Positions 1 through 5,034 of a stretch of DNA of 5,204 nt are shown here, one piece after another. Below the pieces are notes generated by a model. The model worked only from the letters and a program-made list of their open reading frames with translations. It was not told the DNA's origin and did no database searches. The translations under genes and the position numbers were made by a program. The DNA is taken from positions 1 through 5,204 of the forward strand of contig CAYGJN010000145.1 in NCBI GenBank assembly GCA_964350135.1, written 5' to 3'. The stretch is from CAYGJN01 sp964350135. GTDB taxonomy: Bacteria > Bdellovibrionota > Bacteriovoracia > Bacteriovoracales > Bacteriovoracaceae. The first letter of the stretch is position 1, and every line of letters starts with the position of its first letter.

Positions 1-328
1 TTGTAGTAATCTGTAGTTACTTTCAAAATTCAACGAATAATTTCCTTATGTTATGGGGCGGACGCCACCTCCACCATTGATAGTGGCGAACAGCTGGACG
101 AACTCTGTTACTGTAAGTGTTCAAAAATACACAAGAAACAAAAGTTCGTTTAGCAACTCACCACTATGACCAGTACGGTTCAGTCGAACTTAAAAAAACA
201 CCTATAAATAATACATGATTAACAACACTTTCGTGACTCAGTGCTCAAGTCGCGGTATTGTCATGAAAACAATGAATTAAAAAACAATGGTTACACAAAA
301 ACCATTAACTAAATATACGGAGAATATT
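1..328. other. gene-free upstream stretch with a GC-rich island
   Basis: I see no convincing gene here. Bases about 55-110 are clearly richer in GC than the surroundings and contain a 6-bp hairpin (CGCCAC 63-68 with GTGGCG 83-88) whose loop reads CTCCACC. Both strands are open in the same codon phase across the island: a + reading from 10 to 153 without a start codon, and a minus reading from 120 to a TAA at 46-48 that ends in GGGGVRPIT. Neither has a plausible start, so a remnant of a lost gene is possible but unproven. A 7-bp inverted repeat (AAGTTCG 142-148, CGAACTT 185-191) and a 9-bp direct repeat (AAAACAATG at 266-274 and 281-289) lie further on. The end of the stretch is the leader of the small secreted protein gene. 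Confidence 0.5.
179..208 (+). promoter_or_regulatory. possible sigma-70-type promoter for the small secreted protein gene
   Basis: A -10-like TATAAA (203-208) follows a weak -35-like TTCAGT (179-184) with an 18-bp spacer. It would give a leader of roughly 115 nt before the start at 329. The -10 is good and the -35 poor, and AT-rich DNA throws up such matches by chance, so this is only a candidate. Confidence 0.28.
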
Positions 329-643
329 ATGAAAAAATTGTTACTTGGATTATCTCTTTTAATTTCAGCTTCAGGTTTTGCATGCAACCAAGACAAAATT
401 GAAATCCTCACGAATCAAATCATTGAACTAGAAAGTAACGTAGATGATTTACAGGGATTAACTAATCGTAAATCTTTAAACCAATTTTACGATCTTCGTA
501 ATGAAGTTCAAAGCTCTTATGTTGATATGATTGGCTGTTTTTCACGAAACAGCGCGAGCAGACAACGTTTTCTTGGTGTAAAAAGTATAATAGATTCGTC
601 AATCGTTGATTTAGAAAACCTCTGGGGTAATCTACCTGAATAA
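329..643 (+). CDS. small exported helical protein with two cysteines, function unknown
   Basis: Encodes 104 residues. I chose ATG 329 over an in-frame ATG at 287 because GGAG (319-322) sits 6 nt upstream and the protein then starts with a textbook Sec signal peptide: MKK, a hydrophobic core LLLGLSLLI (residues 4-12) and a GFA cleavage site before Cys19. The residues before Cys19 (GFA) do not make a good lipobox, so signal peptidase I cleavage and a periplasmic or secreted product is more likely than a lipoprotein, though that is not excluded. The mature part of about 86 residues is charged and probably mostly alpha-helical, with heptad-like runs around residues 23-60. Cys19 and Cys70 could form a disulfide. 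I recognise no family. It stands alone, with its own terminator downstream, and shares no operon with the next gene. Confidence 0.8.
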   Translation: MKKLLLGLSLLISASGFACNQDKIEILTNQIIELESNVDDLQGLTNRKSLNQFYDLRNEVQSSYVDMIGCFSRNSASRQRFLGVKSIIDSSIVDLENLWGNLPE

Positions 644-696
644 CTAGGAATGTGAGTAAGGACTGACCATAAGAGCTAGGAAAAGATAAAAATATT

Positions 697-726
697 AGGC
701 CATCAATGCGATGGCCTTTGTTTTGT
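697..726 (+). terminator. intrinsic terminator after the small secreted protein gene
   Basis: A perfect 8-bp stem (AGGCCATC 697-704, GATGGCCT 710-717) with a 5-nt loop is followed by a T-rich run (TTGTTTTGT). It lies 54 nt after the stop codon at 643, in the right place to end that transcript. Confidence 0.85.
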
Positions 727-751
727 CATTTTCTCAGTAAAGCTTGTTAAT
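723..751 (+). promoter_or_regulatory. possible sigma-70-type promoter for the glycosyltransferase gene
   Basis: TTGTCA (723-728, 5/6 to the -35 consensus) and GTTAAT (746-751, 4/6 to the -10) are separated by 17 bp, immediately after the upstream terminator. Transcription from here would start near 758 and give a leader of about 150 nt that contains the repeated element at 809-840. Predicted by eye only. Confidence 0.35.
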
Positions 752-808
752 GAAGGTAAGCCTTTAATCTAAAACCAATATTGTTTTAAACAGTTACAGA
801 GTTTTGAG

Positions 809-840
809 TCCCCACAATGTGGGTCTTAATTAGGAAGGCA
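809..840 (+). repeat. 32-bp conserved leader element, copy 1
   Basis: Twenty-eight of 32 positions match copy 2 at 1998-2029. It contains a hairpin CCCAC (811-815), AAT loop, GTGGG (819-823), then the invariant TCTTAAT and a purine-rich GG-x-AGGCA tail. An outer stem GAGTC (806-810) with GACTC (850-854) can enclose the whole element and stack on the inner hairpin. It begins 101 nt before the glycosyltransferase ATG, the same distance as copy 2 has from its start codon. I do not recognise it as a known riboswitch class, an integron attC site or an IS end. It could be a structured 5' leader, a protein-binding site, or a recombination site. Confidence 0.75.
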
Positions 841-909
841 AAATAATGGGACTCCAAGAATAGAACATTAATACTCAACTTTGCGTTTTCTTTCAGATAG
901 TATAGAAAT

Positions 910-1731
910 ATGAAATTCTCGATAATTATACCTACTTTTAATCGATGCCATCTTTTATGGAAAACGCTTCTTTCGCTAAAGAGTCAAACATTTTCAGATT
1001 TTGAAGTTCTAGTGATTGATGATGGCTCTACAGATAAAACAAAAGAGCTTGTTTCAGAGTTCTTAGTGGATAAAAGGTTTAAATATGTAACTAAGGAGAA
1101 TGGTGGTGCTTCCTCTGCTCGAAACAGAGGATTAGATTTAGCCTCTGGTGACTTGATTACTTATATTGATAGTGATGAGGAAGTATTTCCAAATTATTTA
1201 GAAGTTATTGCAGAGTTTTTAGATCAAGACCAAACAGCAAAATTTGGTGTATCTAATTATAATAGAGTTTTAGAGCAATATGATAATTCTTTGCAAAGAG
1301 TTAAGAGAACATCCCATTCTAGTTCTCAAAAAGATACTATAATCTTTGATGATATTTTAAATTGGAAAGTAAAAACTTGTGGTACAGGGATATTTCATAG
1401 GTCAGGTATCGATGTTAGATGGGATGACTCGATTAAGCTTCTTGAAGATTTAGACTTTTTAATTTCTTTTGGAAAAAAATATCCAAATGGGTTTATACAC
1501 ATTCCTTATGCTCTTTTTGAGTATAGACAAAGGTATAATACCGATGGACAATGCTCACTGTCTAATTTTGGTGATTTTTCAAATGCATTTAAGGCCATTT
1601 ATGATAAGCATTGCATTGATTTGAAATTATCGGAAGAAGCTTATTTAGGTAGATTTGAAAAGTATAGACAGCTTCAAAAGAAATACGATGATGGAGATGT
1701 TCCCTCAATGAAAGATTATATATTTCCTTAA
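910..1731 (+). CDS. family 2 (GT-A fold) glycosyltransferase
   Basis: Encodes 273 residues that transfer a sugar from a nucleotide-sugar donor; the acceptor and sugar are unknown. The GT2 signatures are all present: N-terminal SIIIPTFNR (residues 4-12), nucleotide-binding VIDDGST (35-41), NGGASSARNRGL (64-75), the metal-binding DXD as IDSD (86-89) and an acidic ED pair (E179-D180) that fits the catalytic base. No membrane segment is evident, so it is probably cytosolic or membrane-peripheral, as for enzymes of surface polysaccharide or glycoprotein synthesis. ATG 910 is chosen because the fold's first strand begins at once; the SD is poor (AGAAA), suggesting weak or regulated translation. It has no polysaccharide-gene neighbours, which is unusual for a GT2, and it lies between the two copies of the 32-bp repeat. 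Confidence 0.93.
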   Translation: MKFSIIIPTFNRCHLLWKTLLSLKSQTFSDFEVLVIDDGSTDKTKELVSEFLVDKRFKYVTKENGGASSARNRGLDLASGDLITYIDSDEEVFPNYLEVIAEFLDQDQTAKFGVSNYNRVLEQYDNSLQRVKRTSHSSSQKDTIIFDDILNWKVKTCGTGIFHRSGIDVRWDDSIKLLEDLDFLISFGKKYPNGFIHIPYALFEYRQRYNTDGQCSLSNFGDFSNAFKAIYDKHCIDLKLSEEAYLGRFEKYRQLQKKYDDGDVPSMKDYIFP

Positions 1732-1832
1732 AAGAATTCAGATAATTAAAACTTTTTCATCTATTATCGATTGGGCATTATATAAATTTATCTTGCACAA
1801 AAGAAAGTTGTTAGAATTGAGATAATTCAATA

Positions 1833-1904
1833 CTTTAAGACTGGTGCGCGTGGCATCTTCCTTCCTCCACCATTCCAGATACCATACGCACCGGAGTCCT
1901 AAAG
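1833..1904 (+). repeat. 72-nt imperfect inverted repeat with C-rich loop, possible terminator or RNA structure
   Basis: The arms pair as CTTTA/TAAAG (1833-1837 with 1900-1904), GACT/AGTC (1839-1842 with 1895-1898), GGTGCG/CGCACC (1843-1848 with 1887-1892, GG bulge at 1893-1894), then GTGGCATCT (1850-1858) with AGATACCAT (1877-1885), which has one G-T wobble and one C-A mismatch. The 18-nt loop (1859-1876) is pyrimidine-rich and contains CCTCC. T6 follows 8 nt after the stem, so termination of the glycosyltransferase transcript is possible but the spacing is not ideal. A short competing hairpin, AGTC (1895-1898) with GACT (1904-1907), would disrupt the outer arms and lies closer to the T run, as in attenuators. 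Confidence 0.6.
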
Positions 1905-1953
1905 ACTGCCAATTTTTTCTGAAAAGCATATAGGCATTTTAAGTCATTATTCT

Positions 1954-1986
1954 GAAACTATTTCTGCTGTTATTTCAGATAGTTTC
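1954..1986 (+). repeat. inverted repeat just before repeat copy 2
   Basis: GAAACTAT (1954-1961) pairs with ATAGTTTC (1979-1986), extended by CTG/CAG (1964-1966 with 1976-1978) across a 2-nt bulge; the loop is CTGTTATTT. The 3' arm can alternatively pair as ATAGTTT (1979-1985) with AAACTGT (2033-2039), enclosing the 32-bp element in an outer stem, so two exclusive folds are possible. Confidence 0.5.
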
Positions 1987-1997
1987 AAGATTTAGGC

Positions 1998-2029
1998 TCC
2001 CCACAAAGTGGGTCTTAATCGGGTAGGCA
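1998..2029 (+). repeat. 32-bp conserved leader element, copy 2
   Basis: Same element as copy 1, in the same orientation and 1189 bp downstream. The hairpin stem CCCAC (2000-2004) and GTGGG (2008-2012) is unchanged; the loop is AAA instead of AAT. The following TCTTAAT and AGGCA blocks are identical, with the four differences confined to the loop and to the segment between those blocks. It begins 101 nt before the ATG at 2099. Its tail runs into CTGTTTTTGTCTTT, a T-rich stretch without a strong preceding stem. Confidence 0.75.
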
Positions 2030-2098
2030 GATAAACTGTTTTTGTCTTTACTGACCAGCTTCTTTATGTGAGGTTAACTCGAACAAATGGAGGGGAGT

Positions 2099-2194
2099 AT
2101 GAAAAAGATCGTTCTTTTTTTGTTAATTCTAGCCAATAGCTTTTTTGCCAATGCAGGGGGGGCTATTAATGTCGCAATCACTTCCATTTATTGA
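2099..2194 (+). CDS. 31-residue orphan signal peptide, probably a truncated secreted protein or leader peptide
   Basis: A strong SD (GGAGGGGAG, 2089-2097) precedes ATG 2099. The product begins MKKIVLFLLILANSFFANA, a complete Sec signal peptide with an ANA cleavage site after residue 19, and then runs only 12 residues to a TGA. A 31-residue exported peptide is unlikely to be a finished protein. The ORF overlaps the first 26 nt of the next gene in another frame, and a run of seven G (2156-2162) lies exactly after the cleavage site. Losing one G would fuse the signal peptide in frame to the acetyltransferase. The simplest view is a leftover 5' end of a secreted-protein gene, cut when the acetyltransferase operon joined here. 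A coupling leader peptide is the alternative. Confidence 0.5.
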   Translation: MKKIVLFLLILANSFFANAGGAINVAITSIY

Positions 2195-2744
2195 AACAGA
2201 TAGAGTCTGTCTCAGATTTTTAAATAAGAGTGAGGCAAACCTTGCGTTGGAGTATTTCAGCAAAAACAAAGATCATTTAAAAGAAACAATGCCTTCCTTT
2301 TCTCCATCTTTTTTTGAGCTTCCTTTTTGGGAAGATCGGTTAGAGAAAAATATAAATGAGTTTACTGAAGGAAAATCCTGTCGTTTTTTTATTACTAGTA
2401 AAAATGATGACAAGGTACTTGGGAGTGTGAACTTTACTGAGATTGTTCGTGGTGTCTATCAAGGTTGTTTTTTAGGGTACGGGATAGATAAAGATTTTCA
2501 AGGTAAAGGCATAATGACTGAATCGCTCAAGCCTGTAATTGAATATGTCTTTCAAAATTTAAATATCCATAAAATTTTAGCGAACTATATGCCGTGGAAT
2601 AAATCCAGCGCCAGAATTTTGGAAAAACTAGGTTTTCACGAAGTAGGTCTCGCAAAAGAAGAACTATACCTTTCAGGAAAGTGGCAAGATCATATTGAGA
2701 CACGTCTAATTAATCAGAACTGGAGAAATACGATTGAAGGCTGA
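2169..2744 (+). CDS. RimJ-like GNAT N-acetyltransferase
   Basis: Encodes 191 residues, close to the length of E. coli RimJ, which acetylates the N-terminal alanine of ribosomal protein S5. ATG 2169 is chosen because the family's opening TDRVCLRF (residues 10-17 after a short lead) follows, and the G-rich AGGGGGGG (2155-2162) lies 6 nt upstream. The acetyl-CoA-binding motif A is GYGIDKDFQGKGIMTE (103-118); downstream are HKILANYMPWNKSSARILEKLGF (in two blocks, 134-145 and 146-156) and the RimJ-like tail WQDHIETRL (172-180). The IVRG and MPxNK blocks match RimJ more than RimI or RimL, as I recall these families. Its position in a row of other acetyltransferases argues for a paralogue with an accessory substrate, such as a peptide or drug, rather than the housekeeping enzyme. 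It overlaps the next gene by 11 nt. Confidence 0.88.
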   Translation: MSQSLPFIETDRVCLRFLNKSEANLALEYFSKNKDHLKETMPSFSPSFFELPFWEDRLEKNINEFTEGKSCRFFITSKNDDKVLGSVNFTEIVRGVYQGCFLGYGIDKDFQGKGIMTESLKPVIEYVFQNLNIHKILANYMPWNKSSARILEKLGFHEVGLAKEELYLSGKWQDHIETRLINQNWRNTIEG

Positions 2745-3618
2745 AAATATATCAGTTCAATATTTAAAGACTGGAAGTTCACAAATTTGTGAAGAAGTAC
2801 TTCGTTCTCTTCCTGATTGGTTTGGTATTGAAGAGTCCACTGTTGCATATATAGAAAAGTCTAAAAAGATTCCGATGGTAGTAGCTTATGAAGATGATCT
2901 TCCAGTGGGGTTCTTATCCCTCATAGATCATGGATCTTATACGTCAGAAGTTTATGTTATGGGAGTCATTCCAAAGTATCACAGGCATGGTATCGGCAAA
3001 ATATTGCTTCTTGAAGCAGAAAAGCAACTTATTAGTACTGGTTTTGAGTTTTTACAAGTTAAGACTGTAAGTGCTGATAGGGAGTGTGAGTTTTATAGAA
3101 AAACAAGATTGTTTTATAAATCATTTGGGTTCAAGGAAGTTGAGGTTTTTCCTACTCTGTGGGATGAGTCCAACCCCTGTCAATTACTAATAAAGTCCCT
3201 TGCCCCAAAAGTTAGTGGGTTAAATCACATTACTTTGTCTGTTTCGGATTTAAATAAAAGTTTTTCTTTTTATCGAGATATACTTAAATTTACCCCAAAG
3301 TTTATAAATAAAAAAACAGCTTACTTCTCAGTGAATGGTCTATGGCTTGCATTAGAAGAAGATCAGGAAGTTAGAAATGGGCCGCTTCCAGAATATACTC
3401 ATATAGCTTTTGATGTTTTAGACTCAAAGTTTTCTGCAATTGCGGATCGAATAATTAAATCAGGTGCAGAAATCTTTAAGGAGAATAAATCGGAGGGTAA
3501 ATCGATATATTTCTTAGACCCAGACGGACATAAGTTAGAGTTACATTGTGGGACTTTAGAAGGTCGACTTATGGAATATAAGTCCAACCCAAAAGAAGGA
3601 TACCACTTTTATGAATAG
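2734..3618 (+). CDS. bifunctional protein: GNAT acetyltransferase fused to FosA-like fosfomycin thiol transferase
   Basis: Encodes 294 residues from TTG 2734, with GGAG (2722-2725) 8 nt upstream. Residues 1-155 are a GNAT domain: motif A VIPKYHRHGIGK (78-89) and the FYKSFGF block (127-133). Residues 160-294 are a full-length VOC domain of the FosA type, which adds glutathione to fosfomycin using Mn2+ and K+. The metal ligands are in place as H165 (GLNH), H223 (YTH) and E269 (GHKLE). The K+/substrate loop NKSEGKS (251-257), Y259, T167, W204 and R278 also match FosA as I remember it; the FosA cysteine after LWL is Ala here. No in-frame start precedes H165, so the FosA domain can only be made as part of the fusion. 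FosX-type hydrolase or another VOC role is less likely. It overlaps the next gene by 8 nt. Confidence 0.88.
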   Translation: MKAENISVQYLKTGSSQICEEVLRSLPDWFGIEESTVAYIEKSKKIPMVVAYEDDLPVGFLSLIDHGSYTSEVYVMGVIPKYHRHGIGKILLLEAEKQLISTGFEFLQVKTVSADRECEFYRKTRLFYKSFGFKEVEVFPTLWDESNPCQLLIKSLAPKVSGLNHITLSVSDLNKSFSFYRDILKFTPKFINKKTAYFSVNGLWLALEEDQEVRNGPLPEYTHIAFDVLDSKFSAIADRIIKSGAEIFKENKSEGKSIYFLDPDGHKLELHCGTLEGRLMEYKSNPKEGYHFYE

Positions 3619-4090
3619 GCTTATTAATGATTACAAAATTCGTGATGCCTTTGAAAGTGAGGGAGTGAGCTTATCAAGGCTGGCACTGAGGTCAAAATCA
3701 ATTTGGGGTTATGACGAAGCTTTTATTGAAGCATGTAAGCCTCACATTAAGGTCGACGAAGAGTATATTAAAAGTTGGCCAGTTGTTGTTATTGAAAAAA
3801 ATAATGAGGTTTTAGGTTTTTACTCTTTAAAAGAAATTAGTAATGAGAAAAGATTGGATAACTTATGGATAGAGCCTGGTTATGTTCGTTCTGGGTTTGG
3901 AAGTGTTTTATTTGAAAATGCAGTTAAGCGAGCTAAAGAATTAAATTGGACTTATTTCAGATTAGCAGGAGAGCCTGGTGCTATTCCATTTTATGAAAAG
4001 ATGGGGGCAAAACTTATTGGCAAAGTTCAGTCAAGATTAAGAGAAGACTTATTTTTACCACATATGGAAATAAGGTTTGAAAATGTATAG
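3611..4090 (+). CDS. GNAT family N-acetyltransferase
   Basis: Encodes 159 residues. ATG 3611 overlaps the previous stop by 8 nt and has AAGAAGGA (3593-3600) upstream, a little distant at 10 nt. The N-terminal half carries LRSKSIWGY (26-34), a signature I associate with a broad GNAT group of unknown substrate. Motif A is LWIEPGYVRSGFG (85-97), with RSGFG binding the acetyl-CoA pyrophosphate, and the C-terminal block is AIPFYEKMGA (124-133). It is soluble, with no membrane segment. It should acetylate a primary amine on a small molecule or protein; the sequence does not tell which. The frame is intact and the length is normal for the fold. Confidence 0.85.
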   Translation: MNRLINDYKIRDAFESEGVSLSRLALRSKSIWGYDEAFIEACKPHIKVDEEYIKSWPVVVIEKNNEVLGFYSLKEISNEKRLDNLWIEPGYVRSGFGSVLFENAVKRAKELNWTYFRLAGEPGAIPFYEKMGAKLIGKVQSRLREDLFLPHMEIRFENV

Positions 4091-4630
4091 GCGTATTAAT
4101 GTTGTGGGAACTAGCGGAAGCGGCAAGTCTACTGTTGGGAGAAAGTTATCTGAAAAACTTTCTATTCCTTACATTGAAATGGATAAAGTTTTTTGGGGGC
4201 CTGATTGGTATTGGCCACCTGATGAGGAGTTTTTTAGCAACTTGAAAAAAGAAATAGCTGGTGATGAGTGGTTACTAGACGGTAACTATACTAGAACTAT
4301 TCCTATTAAGTGGGAAAGAGTTCAGATGGTTGTGTGGATTGACCTTCCCTTTTGGGCAACTCTTTATCAGGCAATTACAAGAGCAGTTAAAAGGTCTGTT
4401 TTGGGAGAAGAACTTTGGGAGAAGAACTTTGGGAAGGAACAGGAAATAAAGAATCATTTAAGAGGAGTTTCTTTAGTAAAGACTCTATTATACTTTGGAC
4501 TATAAAGACTTATAAAGTAATGAAACATAGATATGAGTCCCTTATTAATAATGAGGAGCATTCTCATATTAAGTTTGTTCGTCTTCAATCTCATAAAGAG
4601 GTGGAAAACTTCATTAGGAGTCTTAAATGA
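4083..4630 (+). pseudogene. adenylate-kinase/topology-modulation-like P-loop protein, frameshifted by a 14-bp tandem duplication
   Basis: ATG 4083 is preferred to TTG 4077 because AAGG (4072-4075) is 7 nt before the ATG and only 1 nt before the TTG. The intact part has a Walker A GTSGSGKST (residues 9-17), D34 in the EMDKVFW block, DGNY (66-69) and a Walker-B-like VVWIDLP (83-89), as in small P-loop nucleotide/phosphate kinases annotated as topology modulation or FlaR-like proteins. After LWE (111-113) the frame is lost at two copies of a 14-bp unit, and translation stops at 4503-4505 after 140 residues. Removing one copy restores one frame through EGTGNKESFKRSFF and DSIILW to the stop at 4628-4630, giving 177 residues, the usual family length. 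The lost part would carry the basic lid region. It overlaps its neighbours at both ends (8 and 4 nt). Confidence 0.85.
4400..4434 (+). repeat. 14-bp tandem duplication, 2.5 units
   Basis: TTTGGGAGAAGAAC occurs at 4400-4413 and 4414-4427, followed by a half unit TTTGGGA (4428-4434). The two units are identical. The presumed ancestor had the 7-bp TTTGGGA twice, 14 bp apart, which is a ready substrate for replication slippage. Because 14 is not a multiple of 3, the extra unit breaks the kinase-like reading frame. Confidence 0.95.
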
Positions 4631-5034
4631 TAAAATATATATCAAGCTTAGAAAACATTAAGCCTGAACAATTAAAAGGCTTTTTTGTTGGGTGGCCAAA
4701 CCCTCCATCAGAAGAAACTTTTATGAGAATTTTGAAAGGCAGCTACCGAATAGTTCTTGCTGTTGAAAATGATAAAGTAATTGGCTTCATTAATGCAGTC
4801 TCTGATGGTGTTTTAAGCGCCTATATACCTTTATTAGAAGTATTACCTGAATATAAATCAAGGGGAATTGGTAAAGAGCTAGTCTCTAAGATGAAAGAAG
4901 AATTGAGTCACCTATATATGATTGACCTTTTATGTGATGAGGAACTTATTCCTTATTATGAGAAGCAGGGCATGAGTAAGGCAACTGGCGCATTAATAAG
5001 AAATTACGATAAGCAAAGTGGATGTGGAATATGA
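4627..5034 (+). CDS. GNAT family N-acetyltransferase
   Basis: Encodes 135 residues. The start forms an ATGA overlap with the stop of the broken kinase-like gene, and AGGAG (4616-4620) is 6 nt upstream, so it keeps its own ribosome entry despite the upstream frameshift. Motif A is LLEVLPEYKSRGIGKEL (69-85), with SRGIG at 78-82, followed by IDLLCDEELIPYYEKQGM (99-116). The N-terminal FVGWPNPPS (20-28) and the SDGVLSAYIPLLEVLPEY run (59-76) mark a recognisable short GNAT subfamily of unknown substrate, also seen in Firmicutes as far as I recall. The protein is probably cytosolic and complete. The ATGA junction continues into the next small ORF. Confidence 0.87.
   Translation: MIKYISSLENIKPEQLKGFFVGWPNPPSEETFMRILKGSYRIVLAVENDKVIGFINAVSDGVLSAYIPLLEVLPEYKSRGIGKELVSKMKEELSHLYMIDLLCDEELIPYYEKQGMSKATGALIRNYDKQSGCGI

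Larger units (their letters stand above)
1732..2098. other. gene-free spacer with several hairpins and a repeat copy
   Basis: This stretch of 367 bp has no supported gene. An open minus-strand reading between 1738 and 1929 merely follows the antisense of a large hairpin and shows no family features. The spacer holds the 72-nt imperfect inverted repeat (1833-1904), a T6 run (1913-1918), a second hairpin (1954-1986), copy 2 of the 32-bp element and the SD for the ORF at 2099. A weak promoter-like pair lies at 1906-1911 (CTGCCA) and 1929-1934 (TATAGG) with 17-bp spacing; it would transcribe the second hairpin and the repeat. Confidence 0.6.

Noticed and set aside
809..840. A known riboswitch such as c-di-GMP-I, ZTP, preQ1 or fluoride
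   Set aside because: The conserved blocks do not match the core motifs of these classes as I know them.
809..840. JUMPstart/ops element upstream of a polysaccharide gene
   Set aside because: The glycosyltransferase context invited it, but the GGTAGC-type ops core is absent; copy 1 reads AGGAAGGCA and copy 2 GGGTAGGCA.
1738..1929. Minus-strand ORF of 63 codons
   Set aside because: It is the antisense of the long hairpin and AT-rich spacer, has no plausible SD and resembles no family.
891..1983. TTTCAGATAGT shared by 891-901 and 1973-1983
   Set aside because: An 11-base AT-rich match is expected by chance in 5.2 kb, and the two copies occupy different positions relative to the 32-bp element.
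809..2029. CRISPR repeats
   Set aside because: There are only two copies 1189 bp apart with a gene between them, not a regularly spaced array.
690..2040. Integron cassette array with attC sites
   Set aside because: The spaced single genes and hairpins suggested it, but I find no GTTRRRY/RYYYAAC box pairs at the ends of the hairpins, and the genes from 2169 on overlap without sites between them.
3399..3587. Minus-strand ORF inside the FosA domain
   Set aside because: It is a shadow of the strongly supported + strand gene.
4415..4630. Independent 71-codon gene
   Set aside because: Its sequence is exactly the missing C-terminal half of the frameshifted kinase-like gene, and its TTG start lies in the duplicated unit; it is part of the pseudogene.
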